Below, piece by piece: positions 29,421-37,389 of a stretch of DNA of 64,000 nt (positions are counted from its first letter, which is position 1; every line of letters begins with the position of its first letter). Position numbers and translations under genes: made by a program. The notes beneath the pieces were generated by a model. That model was not told the origin of the DNA. It saw only the letters and a list, made by a program, of their open reading frames with translations, and did no database searches. This DNA comes from Microcoleus sp. AS-A8 (GTDB lineage Bacteria > Cyanobacteriota > Cyanobacteriia > Cyanobacteriales > Coleofasciculaceae), in contig JAMPKV010000012.1 in assembly GCA_039962225.1 (NCBI GenBank), positions 143,346 through 207,345 on the forward strand, in the 5' to 3' direction.

Positions 29421-29506
29421 CATCCTCACGCTTAGCTCCGGCCCCATCCTCACGCTTAGCTCCGGCCCCACTCCCCCAATCTCCCCATCTCCCCATCTCC
29501 CCATCT
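29421..29506. repeat. Two small tandem repeats between MCP and CheA genes
   Basis: A 24-base unit (CATCCTCACGCTTAGCTCCG plus GCCC) occurs twice at 29421-29468. It is followed by at least three copies of the 8-mer ATCTCCCC (29480-29506). Both lie directly upstream of the CheA start. Confidence 0.8.
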
Positions 29507-29518
29507 CTAGGACGAACT

Positions 29519-32500
29519 ATGGCAATCAATCCTAATATCCGCGACCAAGCCTATCAGTTCTTCATCGAAGAGGCTCCTGAGCTGTTGCAGATCCTCGAAG
29601 CGAGTTTACTCACCTTAAGGCAGGAGAAGAACACTGCCAAAGTCCACGCTTTAATGCGAGCGGCTCATTCCTTAAAAGGAGGAGCTGCCAGTGTAGAGTT
29701 AGAAGCGATCAAAACCCTGGCTCATCGCCTAGAGAACATCTTTAAGGCACTCTACAACGACACCGTAGAAATTGATACGAACCTAGAGAGTCAACTGCTA
29801 CAAGCCTACGATTGCTTGCGTCTCCCGTTAATGGAGCAGATTCAAACCGGTTACTTTGACCCAGAGCAAGCTTTAGTTTTAGCCGAACCGCTGTTTGTCC
29901 AGATTGAGGACAAATTAGGAGATGCCCTCAGCCAAGCGGATACCTATATTCCCAGTTCATCTGAGTTGGGCATCGATATGGCTCAGTCTATCTTTGAAGT
30001 CGATGTGGGCGAAGGATTGGAGCGTCTGGCAGAGGTTGTTGCTAATCCTCAAAAGTACGAGGTAGGGGGAGAATTAAGAGCACAAGCTGAAGTGTTTGCG
30101 GGGTTTGCGGAGTTACTGAACCAGCCAGGATTTGGCGCGATCGCACATACTGCCTTAGCCGCACTGGATGCTCACCCCGAACGTGGGTTAGCCATTACGC
30201 AGCTAGCGCTGGCTGATTTTGAGTTTGCCAGACAAACGATACTGACGGCTCATGCACAAGGCACTAACGTCCAACAAATTAGTCCCTCTGCTGCTCTATT
30301 AACCTTAGCCCACTCCACAGTAACTCAAGCTCCAGACAGCACAGTCAGTCTGGAATATACACAAGAACAAGAAACCGTTCCTTCTCTGGAACATGTCTTG
30401 AGCATCCAGTTGGATGAAAATCTCCCCATCGATCAAGTGTCGGAGGATACATATAACCTTGAGCCTGACGGAACACTAGAAGCAATTTTTGCCACGGCTC
30501 CTCTAGGCTTGAATGAGATTGTGGCTGAAACCAACCTGCTAGATGAGGTACACCCGGTTGGGTCAGATCAGGCGCTAGAAGAGATTTTCGCTTATGCTCC
30601 CGAACGGCTGGAGCAGGCTGCCACGGTAACCGAATTGCCGCAAGAGACACAACCGTTTGAGGTTGAGGGAGTCCTAGAAGCGATTTTCACTAACGCTCCC
30701 GAACTACTGGCTGAGCCTCTTACGGCGACCGAAGTGCCAACTCATGCCTTAGACTCCTGTGGGATGATCGATGTCGATCTAGCATTACCCGCTCACGCTT
30801 CATTCGTAACCGATGAAGCTGTCGGAGAGCTTCCTGTCGTGGCAACGGATGTTGACAGCGCTGTTGTAACTCCCGAAGCAGAGGCTGAAAACGAGATACC
30901 CATTACCCCATTCAACCTGCCATCTTCAACCCTAGAAAACGGCGAAGCAACCGCTGAATCGATCGCACAGATCTTTGAACATCTGCCACCGGTTGAAGAG
31001 ATGCCTATCCTGACATCTCGAACCCATGCTGCCAGCACGACAGCGGAAAATCCCCCAGCGATCAATTTAGTCCCAACGTCGTCAATTCCGGGTGAATTGT
31101 TACCAGCGAATGCAGCTCATTCGCCCACCCCTTCCCCAGGTTCAGAAGTTGATCGTGGATCGACGGATATTCCCCAAGGTAAAGCTTCTCCCGTTCCGAC
31201 GCTTTCAGTGCGAGTGGACTCAGAGCGACTGGAACGGATGAATAATGTAGTGGGTGAGTTAGCGATCAACCGCAATGGTCTTTCTCTCCAGAATCAGCAA
31301 TTACAGAGATCAGTACGAGAATTGCTGGATCGATTCGTGCAAGTGCAGGGTGTGGTGGGTCAGTTACGGAAGTTATCCGATCAGATGCTTGCCACTCCCG
31401 AACGCCCGCACTCTGAGGCAATTTTACCCGCCGTTAATCCCCTAGGAGAGCTCGTCATTCGTCAAGGTGATTTTGACTCCCTGGAATTGGATCGGTATGG
31501 AGTTCTCAACTCTCGGCTACAAGAGCTGATTGAGGACATGGTGCAGTTGGAAGAAGCGGTGGATGATGTTTCCCTATTCGCGAAGCAATCCAATCGCACC
31601 CTGGAACAACAGCGACAAATGCTGACTCAGCTCCGGGACGAATTGATGTGGGCGCGCATGTTGCCGTTGAGTGAGGTACTCAACCGTTTTCCGAGAGTAT
31701 TGCGCGATCTATCTACTAAGTACCACAAGTTGGTGAGTTTGAACCTCAGTGGTATGGGGGTGTTGGTGGATAAAGGGGCATTGGAAAAGCTGTATGATCC
31801 TTTGCTGCACTTACTGCGAAATGCCTTCGATCATGGCATCGAATCTCCAGAAATCCGGCGTCAGCAGGGGAAACCGGAACAAGGCAAAATTGAAATTCGA
31901 GCGTATCACCAAGGCAGTCAAACCATCATTGAAGTGAAAGATGATGGTAAAGGACTCGATACCGAAGGGATTGGCAGACGAGCGATTGAATTAGGATTGT
32001 TGTCTGCCGAGCAACTGGCGACGACTTCTAACAATCACCTGTTTGAGCTGGTGTTCGAGCCAGGATTTTCCACCGCCAAGCAGGTGAGCGAACTTTCGGG
32101 ACGGGGAGTTGGGTTGGATGTGGTGCGCTCCCAAATGCGATCGCTCAAAGGCAGTATCACGGTTTCCTCTTTGCCGGGAGTCGGTACGACCTTTACCTTA
32201 CATCTACCGTTAACCCTGACAATCGCTAAATTACTCGTCTGCTTAATTGGCTCCACCGCTATCGCCTTGCCGTCTGACAGTGTAGAGGAAATTGTTGTTC
32301 CTAAAGCCGACCAGGTGAAAACCACAGGAGAACAGCGGTTTTTGCGTTGGCGTGACCAGATTGTTCCAGCTTATCGACTCGCTGACATTTTGGATTATGC
32401 CTGTCCGTTACCCGAAAGCTCTCCCAGTCAAGCTTTGGTGTCAGTTCCTTCTCCAGCCGATTGGGCACTACCGATGTTGGTACTCCGACAAGAGCAACAG

Positions 32501-33205
32501 GTTCTCGCGTTGGAAATTGATCGCTTGGTAACAGAGCAAGAATTGGTGATTAAACCTTTTGGTTCTGCGATCGCACCTCCTAGTTTTACTTACGGTTGTA
32601 CCATTTTGGGGGATGGCAGTTTAATCCCTGTGATTGATGGTACGGTTCTACTCGATCAGCTTTTGGGTCACAATACAACCGCAACCCGCATCAACACTGG
32701 CTCTAAGCCGATCACCTTAAGTGTTCACGAAAATTCCTCAAATAGCCAGACCAAAACGGGTATTACAACGCCTCATGCTCCTACGGTTTTGGTGGTTGAT
32801 GATGCGGCTGCTCTGCGACGAACCCTCGCACTTACCCTGGAACGAGCCGGTTGTCGAGTCTTGCAGGCACGGGATGGACGAGAAGCCCTGGAACAACTGC
32901 GCCAACGTTCATCTCCTGTGAATCTCGTGGTTTGTGATATTGAAATGCCCAATATGAACGGCTTTGAATTTCTCGGTCAGCGTCGCCAAGACCCTCAACT
33001 GTCGAAAATTCCCGTCGTCATGCTCACCTCTCGGAGCAATGATAAACATCGATGGCTAGCTATGCGTTTAGGTGCTACGGCTTACTTCACCAAGCCTTAC
33101 CTAGAACAAGAGTTTCTAGTCGCGATCAAACACATTATTGATGAGCAGAAGCCAAAATCCACCCTTGAGTCGTCACAAAACCCATTGCAACTCCAACAAG
33201 CTTAA
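29519..33205 (+). CDS. pilL: Hybrid CheA histidine kinase (Hpt-HATPase-CheW-REC)
   Basis: 1228 residues. An Hpt domain (1-120) with phospho-acceptor His50 in RAAHSLKGGAA leads. A helical region (about 140-240) and a long acidic linker with at least three imperfect repeats follow (about 316-414; core LEAIFxxAPExL). Then come the dimerisation helices (about 560-700), the ATPase domain (LLRNAFDHGIESPE near 768, DDGKGLD, GRGVGLDVV), a CheW-like regulatory domain (about 900-1040) and a receiver (about 1090-1215) with Asp1140 in VVCDIEMP. It is predicted to phosphorylate the CheY and PatA-type regulators. Start ATG 29519 has AGGA 8 bases before. It resembles PilL/HmpE/PixL. Confidence 0.93.
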   Translation: MAINPNIRDQAYQFFIEEAPELLQILEASLLTLRQEKNTAKVHALMRAAHSLKGGAASVELEAIKTLAHRLENIFKALYNDTVEIDTNLESQLLQAYDCLRLPLMEQIQTGYFDPEQALVLAEPLFVQIEDKLGDALSQADTYIPSSSELGIDMAQSIFEVDVGEGLERLAEVVANPQKYEVGGELRAQAEVFAGFAELLNQPGFGAIAHTALAALDAHPERGLAITQLALADFEFARQTILTAHAQGTNVQQISPSAALLTLAHSTVTQAPDSTVSLEYTQEQETVPSLEHVLSIQLDENLPIDQVSEDTYNLEPDGTLEAIFATAPLGLNEIVAETNLLDEVHPVGSDQALEEIFAYAPERLEQAATVTELPQETQPFEVEGVLEAIFTNAPELLAEPLTATEVPTHALDSCGMIDVDLALPAHASFVTDEAVGELPVVATDVDSAVVTPEAEAENEIPITPFNLPSSTLENGEATAESIAQIFEHLPPVEEMPILTSRTHAASTTAENPPAINLVPTSSIPGELLPANAAHSPTPSPGSEVDRGSTDIPQGKASPVPTLSVRVDSERLERMNNVVGELAINRNGLSLQNQQLQRSVRELLDRFVQVQGVVGQLRKLSDQMLATPERPHSEAILPAVNPLGELVIRQGDFDSLELDRYGVLNSRLQELIEDMVQLEEAVDDVSLFAKQSNRTLEQQRQMLTQLRDELMWARMLPLSEVLNRFPRVLRDLSTKYHKLVSLNLSGMGVLVDKGALEKLYDPLLHLLRNAFDHGIESPEIRRQQGKPEQGKIEIRAYHQGSQTIIEVKDDGKGLDTEGIGRRAIELGLLSAEQLATTSNNHLFELVFEPGFSTAKQVSELSGRGVGLDVVRSQMRSLKGSITVSSLPGVGTTFTLHLPLTLTIAKLLVCLIGSTAIALPSDSVEEIVVPKADQVKTTGEQRFLRWRDQIVPAYRLADILDYACPLPESSPSQALVSVPSPADWALPMLVLRQEQQVLALEIDRLVTEQELVIKPFGSAIAPPSFTYGCTILGDGSLIPVIDGTVLLDQLLGHNTTATRINTGSKPITLSVHENSSNSQTKTGITTPHAPTVLVVDDAAALRRTLALTLERAGCRVLQARDGREALEQLRQRSSPVNLVVCDIEMPNMNGFEFLGQRRQDPQLSKIPVVMLTSRSNDKHRWLAMRLGATAYFTKPYLEQEFLVAIKHIIDEQKPKSTLESSQNPLQLQQA

Positions 33206-33253
33206 AAACATGGGAGGGTAGGGAATTTTTAGCTACGTTTCATTACCTATTGC

Positions 33254-33300
33254 CCATTAGCCATTAGCCATTAGCCATTAGCCATTAGCCATTAGCCATT
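33254..33300. repeat. Heptanucleotide tandem repeat array (CCATTAG)n
   Basis: Nearly seven perfect copies of CCATTAG end a few bases before the next CheW gene (ATG 33307). Length variation here would alter the distance between the ribosome site region and upstream sequence. It is STRR-like but of a different unit from the CCTTCTG/AGGCAGA arrays. Confidence 0.9.
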
Positions 33301-33306
33301 ACTAAT

Positions 33307-33849
33307 ATGAGCAATCTCTTAATCCAACCCAAATCTAGCGCTGCCGACTTTCGTAAATCTCGACAGATCACACCCTCGCTAAAATTGATTGTCTTTAAAA
33401 TCGGTAATCTCAATTTTGCTCTACGCATTGAATCGGTCTACAAAGTAGTGGATCGCACGCCTGTTTACAGTAGCGGACTTAATCATGTCGGAGTAGCCCA
33501 CATGGGTGATTCCCTGCGAGATAGTTCTGCTTCACGCGAAATCACGGTTGTAGACCTGAATTGGCAATTTTTTAAATCCAGTTCCATGTCTGATTCCGGC
33601 GGTTATCTGGCAATCGTGCAAAGTACAACGGGTGAATTTTACGGGATTCCAGTAGTTAACACTCCTGTCTTAATCGAGGTACCCTTATCAATGTTCCGGG
33701 TTTTACCAGAGTCCTATCGTCGTGCGGATACCCTAGAAGTCGCTAGCCATGTTGCTGTTATTCCACAGCAAGGAGGAACACTGACTGTCTTTTTACTGGA
33801 TGTTGATTTACTTCTGCCACTCTTCCAAAAACTCGCTGTTGTGAAATAG
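33307..33849 (+). CDS. Second CheW-like protein
   Basis: 180 residues. A CheW fold is indicated by LKLIVFKIGNLNFALRIESV (about 26-45), YKVVDRTPVYSSG, a VAHMGDS loop, REITVVDLNWQFF, YLAIVQSTTGEFYGIPV and LTVFLLDVDLLL. It is divergent from the first CheW in the cluster. It is probably the last gene of the operon, 101 bases after the CheA stop with an STRR array directly before the start. It may connect another receptor to the same kinase. No good Shine-Dalgarno is seen because the repeat occupies that place. Confidence 0.82.
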   Translation: MSNLLIQPKSSAADFRKSRQITPSLKLIVFKIGNLNFALRIESVYKVVDRTPVYSSGLNHVGVAHMGDSLRDSSASREITVVDLNWQFFKSSSMSDSGGYLAIVQSTTGEFYGIPVVNTPVLIEVPLSMFRVLPESYRRADTLEVASHVAVIPQQGGTLTVFLLDVDLLLPLFQKLAVVK

Positions 33850-33951
33850 CGTATGGTTTCAATAACTTGCATACTGGTGTTCAGGACGCTCACAGATGAG
33901 TAATACCAAATCCGTCTTGATCACCCCCTTTTTGCCTGAAGTCTTTTCTTT

Positions 33952-33981
33952 CTTCTGTCCTCACTAAAGCTCCGGTTTGCC
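33952..33981. repeat. Dispersed 30-base repeat
   Basis: CTTCTGTCCTCACTAAAGCT followed by CCGGTTTGCC, identical but for one base to 43481-43510. It lies just past the egtB stop. Confidence 0.75.
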
Positions 33982-33988
33982 CTTTGCC

Positions 33989-35317
33989 CTACTTCTGCAA
34001 GAAGTCTATTAGAGAACCGCTATTAGGTTGGGACACGGCACAACGAAAGCCAGCTAAAATCTGACGAATGCTGGGATAATACCAGTTACGAAAACTAGAG
34101 CGAATTGCCCTTGGACGGGTCGCCCAACTGCCGCCTTTTAAGACTCGGTGCTGTCCATCGAAATAAGTTTGGGAGTAGCCTCGGTAAGGATAGCTGACGA
34201 ATCCTTCGTAGGCGTCAAACCAGCTAGCTGTCCATTCCCACACATTGCCGAGCATGTCATAACATCCATAGGTACTTTGCCCCAGTGGGTAAGCATTTAC
34301 AGGTGTTGTGTGCCCAACGCAATTATCAAGATTACATCGGTGAGGGTCGGGTATCGCCTGCCCCCAAGGGTAGGTGCGCGGCTGTCCAGTTGCAGCATCC
34401 CAACTCGCCGCTTTTTCCCATTCAGCTTCGGTTGGCAGTCGCTTGCCGACAAATCTCGCATAGGCGTCGGCTTCGTACCAACTCACCCCACAGACGGGAT
34501 GATAATCCCAGGTTGAAGCCGATGACCAGTAGAGGGGTTGAGCCACGGGATTTTCTTGCAGCCACTTCCACCCGTTGGGTGACCACCAACGTTCGTTTTG
34601 GTATCCACCCGCCTCGATGAACTCTCGGTACTGTCGGCAAGTGACGGGGTAGCGGTCAATCCAGTAAGTTTCTAAATATACCTGGTGACGCGATCGCTCA
34701 TTATCCAAGGCTTCAATCGAGTCGTTGCCCATCATAAACTCGCCTGCTGGAATTTCCATCATCTCTACGTCCCTCAGGGGAACAGGCTGAACAGAGGATG
34801 AGACAGTTGCCGCAGAACCCTGAACCCACATCTCTTGATGCCGTTCCAGAAGGTGCCAGCGTTGTAATTGCAAAACAAAGGCAATGGTTTCGCCATGCTG
34901 ACTCTCATGCTGAATCAAGAAGTGCCACAGGCGTTCTTGCTGGTCTACCGGGGCGGTTTCTAGATAGCTGAATACTTGGGTTCTAACCGTATTGAGATAA
35001 TGATAAATTTCTGCCAGTGGCGGTACATTCTCGCGTTCCGATTTGGGCAAGCCATCGGCGGCAAATAGCCGATGATATTCGGGAAACATGGGAGGAAAAC
35101 CGGCACAGCGTTCCAGCAACCAGAGGGCTTCTGTATAGGCAATGTGACCCAAATGCCAACCCACTGGGCTAAATTCTGGATGCGCCTGTCGCCGAAAAGT
35201 CGTATCATCAATGCCTTCAAACAGAGCCAAGGTGCCGATTCGGCACTGATGCATCGCCTCTCGGATGGTTTCTCTAATCTGTTGGGGCAAAGCCTTTGTG
35301 CTGGAATTTTGGGACAT
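33989..35317 (-). CDS. egtB: Ergothioneine synthase EgtB (iron-dependent sulfoxide synthase)
   Basis: Non-haem iron enzyme that joins hercynine to the sulfur of gamma-glutamylcysteine or cysteine with O2, giving the sulfoxide precursor of ergothioneine. 442 residues: a DinB-like helical domain (about 10-165) and a C-terminal formylglycine-generating-enzyme-like domain (about 185-435). Predicted iron ligands are His55 or His58 in WHLGH, and His137 and His141 in HESQHGE. The C-terminal fold shows GEFMMGND, RLPTEAEWEKAA, GNVWEWTASWF and the closing SSFRNWYYPSIRQILAGFRCA pattern (split across the FGE core). Start ATG 35315-35317. The egtC gene lies 0.9 kb upstream on the same strand, with a gene-poor AT-rich stretch between. 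Confidence 0.94.
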   Translation of the reverse strand: MSQNSSTKALPQQIRETIREAMHQCRIGTLALFEGIDDTTFRRQAHPEFSPVGWHLGHIAYTEALWLLERCAGFPPMFPEYHRLFAADGLPKSERENVPPLAEIYHYLNTVRTQVFSYLETAPVDQQERLWHFLIQHESQHGETIAFVLQLQRWHLLERHQEMWVQGSAATVSSSVQPVPLRDVEMMEIPAGEFMMGNDSIEALDNERSRHQVYLETYWIDRYPVTCRQYREFIEAGGYQNERWWSPNGWKWLQENPVAQPLYWSSASTWDYHPVCGVSWYEADAYARFVGKRLPTEAEWEKAASWDAATGQPRTYPWGQAIPDPHRCNLDNCVGHTTPVNAYPLGQSTYGCYDMLGNVWEWTASWFDAYEGFVSYPYRGYSQTYFDGQHRVLKGGSWATRPRAIRSSFRNWYYPSIRQILAGFRCAVSQPNSGSLIDFLQK

Positions 35318-36122
35318 GATTCTAAATTTCTTCTAAAAAGGTTAGGGGTTAGGGGTCAGGAGAGAGTAATCTTCATCCAGAGGTGACGGTAATGGGAGCC
35401 ATAAGGGACTGACTGAAAAAGAGGGAGTTACAATCCCATTCGTCATGCCCGTGAGTTTGAACTCTGCGGTTCGTTTGGGGTCTGGGGTTTGACAACCTGT
35501 GACCTTACTCACCAATTACATTTGTTCAAGTCACCTATTTGTAGATAGTAGATTACTTCTATGCCAACCCCATATCACATTTATGCATGATAATCATCAC
35601 GTTTTTATAGTATTAGATTCCTAGCAATTCCTCAAAAAATCTATTACTATTCAAAATTGAATTTCAAAATCAACTGTTGGTAAAACTTAATACTTTCAAC
35701 ATTAATCATGGTCATGACAATATTAGGGGATAAAAAAGAAATTAACCCGAAGAAATCTTGCTTGAAATCACGTTATAAAGCTTTAAATGCGGGAACAGAA
35801 GACAAGTTTGAAGCATGGATTATGACAATAGAAGACCGTTGGACAGATGAAATTTTAGATTGTTTAAAAGGTAATTTTCCTGATTGGCGTGGGGAATAAT
35901 TTACCTTGATTATATCAAAATTGCTCCTTTTCAATCTCAGGTGGCATGAATTAATCACGGATAAAATTATTTTATAAGGACATAAAACAATCAGAAAATA
36001 AATCAACCATTGGGCGGATTTATGGGTGTGAAATTGTTGTTTCAGAAGGCTACAGCTACATGATTAATGATTTATCAAATTAGCGACGATTCTAGCTAAG
36101 TAGGTGGAAAAATTAAAATATA
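35318..36122. other. AT-rich gene-poor region between egtB and egtC
   Basis: AT-rich from about 35530 to 36120. The only plausible frame is a short plus-strand ORF at 35714-35899, listed separately. The AT content differs from the surrounding genes, which could mean decayed or acquired DNA. Nothing else recognised. Confidence 0.45.
35714..35899 (+). CDS. Small hypothetical protein
   Basis: 61 codons from the ATG at 35714, or 63 from the ATG at 35708. The product is mixed charge: TILGDKKEINPKKSCLKSRY then DKFEAWIMTIEDRWTDEILD, ending FPDWRGE. No family recognised. It lies in AT-rich DNA on the strand opposite to egtB and egtC. It could be a remnant of a larger mobile gene or a small real gene. 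Confidence 0.3.
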   Translation: MTILGDKKEINPKKSCLKSRYKALNAGTEDKFEAWIMTIEDRWTDEILDCLKGNFPDWRGE

Positions 36123-36189
36123 AGGTGGGCATTCCCTACCGTCAATCCTGTAATCCTCTCGGACAGAAAATTCTAGGGAATACCTACCT
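36123..36189. repeat. Imperfect inverted repeat past egtC
   Basis: AGGTGGGCATTCCCTA (36123-36138) and TAGGGAATACCTACCT (36174-36189) can pair over 16 bp, with the two mismatches as G-U pairs. It is probably a small interspersed hairpin element that may end the egtC transcript. Confidence 0.6.
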
Positions 36190-36219
36190 GACAAATTGGT
36201 GATATTTATTGATATCCGG

Positions 36220-37029
36220 CTACTGACTGGCGTCTGTCGGACTAACGTCGATTGATGAGATTTCCAAGTTTTTTCCCACACTGAGAATACTACCGTGCGG
36301 ACATTCATGCCAGTTGCCGACGAATATAGGTTCGGAGGCAATCATGACTGAATCGGGAAAAGTTGGGTCATCTCTGAGCCAGTACAGTGAGGGAGCCGTA
36401 GTACCGTAAGCATAGCGACTAGCAACGAGTTGATGCCCATCACTAATAATTAGGTTGGCAGAAAAGCTGACTTGATAGGCTTTTGCTAATTCGGTTAGGG
36501 TGATTAAGGTAGTGTGTAATGCCTCGGCAATTGTGCTATTTGGGGATACCTCCAGCTCATTGATTAAAAGAGCGAAGATGTGTTCGGAATCAGTGGTGCC
36601 ATTAATCGACTGGTACATGCGATCGCCAAGTTTTTCACGTATCGGTCGATACAAAGATTCGCGGAAATTGCTGATCAATCCATTGTGGATTAATAACAGG
36701 CGACCGTCGCGAAACGGCTGACAGTTGCTCATATCCAGCGCTTGGCCGGCTGTCGCACTGCGGACATAGGCCAACACACACCCCGACTCAACATAGCGGC
36801 TCAATTCGGGTAGATTAGTCTCATTCCAAATCGGCAGGGTGTTTTTGTAAGTAAAGGGGTCAACATTCCGTTGCGGATGATACCAGCCGATTCCTAAGCC
36901 ATCAGCATTGACTACGCCAGATGTCATCTCACGAGGCTGATAACTCTGGACAATTAACGAATGTTCGGGTTTATACAATAAGTGGTCAAGTTGGATGGCA
37001 GGGCCAAGGTAGCCAAGTAATCGGCACAT
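36220..37029 (-). CDS. egtC: Class II glutamine amidotransferase-like EgtC
   Basis: Removes the gamma-glutamyl group from the EgtB product in ergothioneine synthesis; cytosolic. 269 residues with an N-terminal nucleophile Cys2 (MCRLLGYLGP). Family segments seen are LLYKPEHSLIVQSYQPREM, GVVNADGLGIGWY, VLAYVRSATAG, CQPFRDGRLLLIHNG and NGTTDSEHIFALLI. Start ATG at 37027-37029. Presence of EgtC suggests that at least part of the flux goes through gamma-glutamylcysteine, although some cyanobacterial EgtB enzymes are known or suspected to differ in thiol substrate. Confidence 0.92.
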   Translation of the reverse strand: MCRLLGYLGPAIQLDHLLYKPEHSLIVQSYQPREMTSGVVNADGLGIGWYHPQRNVDPFTYKNTLPIWNETNLPELSRYVESGCVLAYVRSATAGQALDMSNCQPFRDGRLLLIHNGLISNFRESLYRPIREKLGDRMYQSINGTTDSEHIFALLINELEVSPNSTIAEALHTTLITLTELAKAYQVSFSANLIISDGHQLVASRYAYGTTAPSLYWLRDDPTFPDSVMIASEPIFVGNWHECPHGSILSVGKNLEISSIDVSPTDASQ

Positions 37030-37145
37030 TTTGAACTATTTCCTGTTACATGACTAGTTGTCTATATCCTGATTGTGACTGATTCAAGTTTTTAGGTGTT
37101 GCTCAGGGGTTCGGTTTTCACCATAGGCGTTGTGTGTATATCTAG

Positions 37146-37158
37146 TAGGACTTACGCA
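37146..37158. repeat. Mobile-repeat-like 13-mer
   Basis: TAGGACTTACGCA (with the following C), whose reverse complement occurs at 10065-10077. It is a recurrent motif at ends of small cyanobacterial elements. It lies 88 bases before the structured repeat at 37246. Confidence 0.4.
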
Positions 37159-37245
37159 CAATAATGAAAAAACACTATTTCTCTTCTCTACGAAGATGTT
37201 GACTTTTCAAGAGAAACAAAAAGCGAACAATAAACAGTTGCATTA

Positions 37246-37365
37246 TCCGCCTGGGGTTTAAACTCCAGTGTCATAGCTAAAGTCTTCTCGCAGAAGACTG
37301 AGTAAGAATTGCAGTCCATTGAAATGGACTTGGGCTATGAGCCTTGAACTTGAGTTCAAGGCGGA
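37246..37365. repeat. Structured 120-bp element with nested hairpins
   Basis: Outer arms TCCGCCT (37246-37252) and AGGCGGA (37359-37365). Inside are three perfect hairpins: AGTCTTCT-CGC-AGAAGACT (37281-37299), AGTCCATT-GA-AATGGACT (37313-37330) and CCTTGAACT-TG-AGTTCAAGG (37342-37361). It has no coding capacity. It looks like a MITE-like or RNA-folding repeat between egtC and the macroglobulin gene. Confidence 0.7.
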
Positions 37366-37389
37366 CTTTCGGGCTTACTGAGAATAAAG

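Noticed and set aside
33254..33300. CCATTAG array as a CRISPR-like repeat
   Set aside because: Units are contiguous 7-mers with no spacers and no cas genes nearby.
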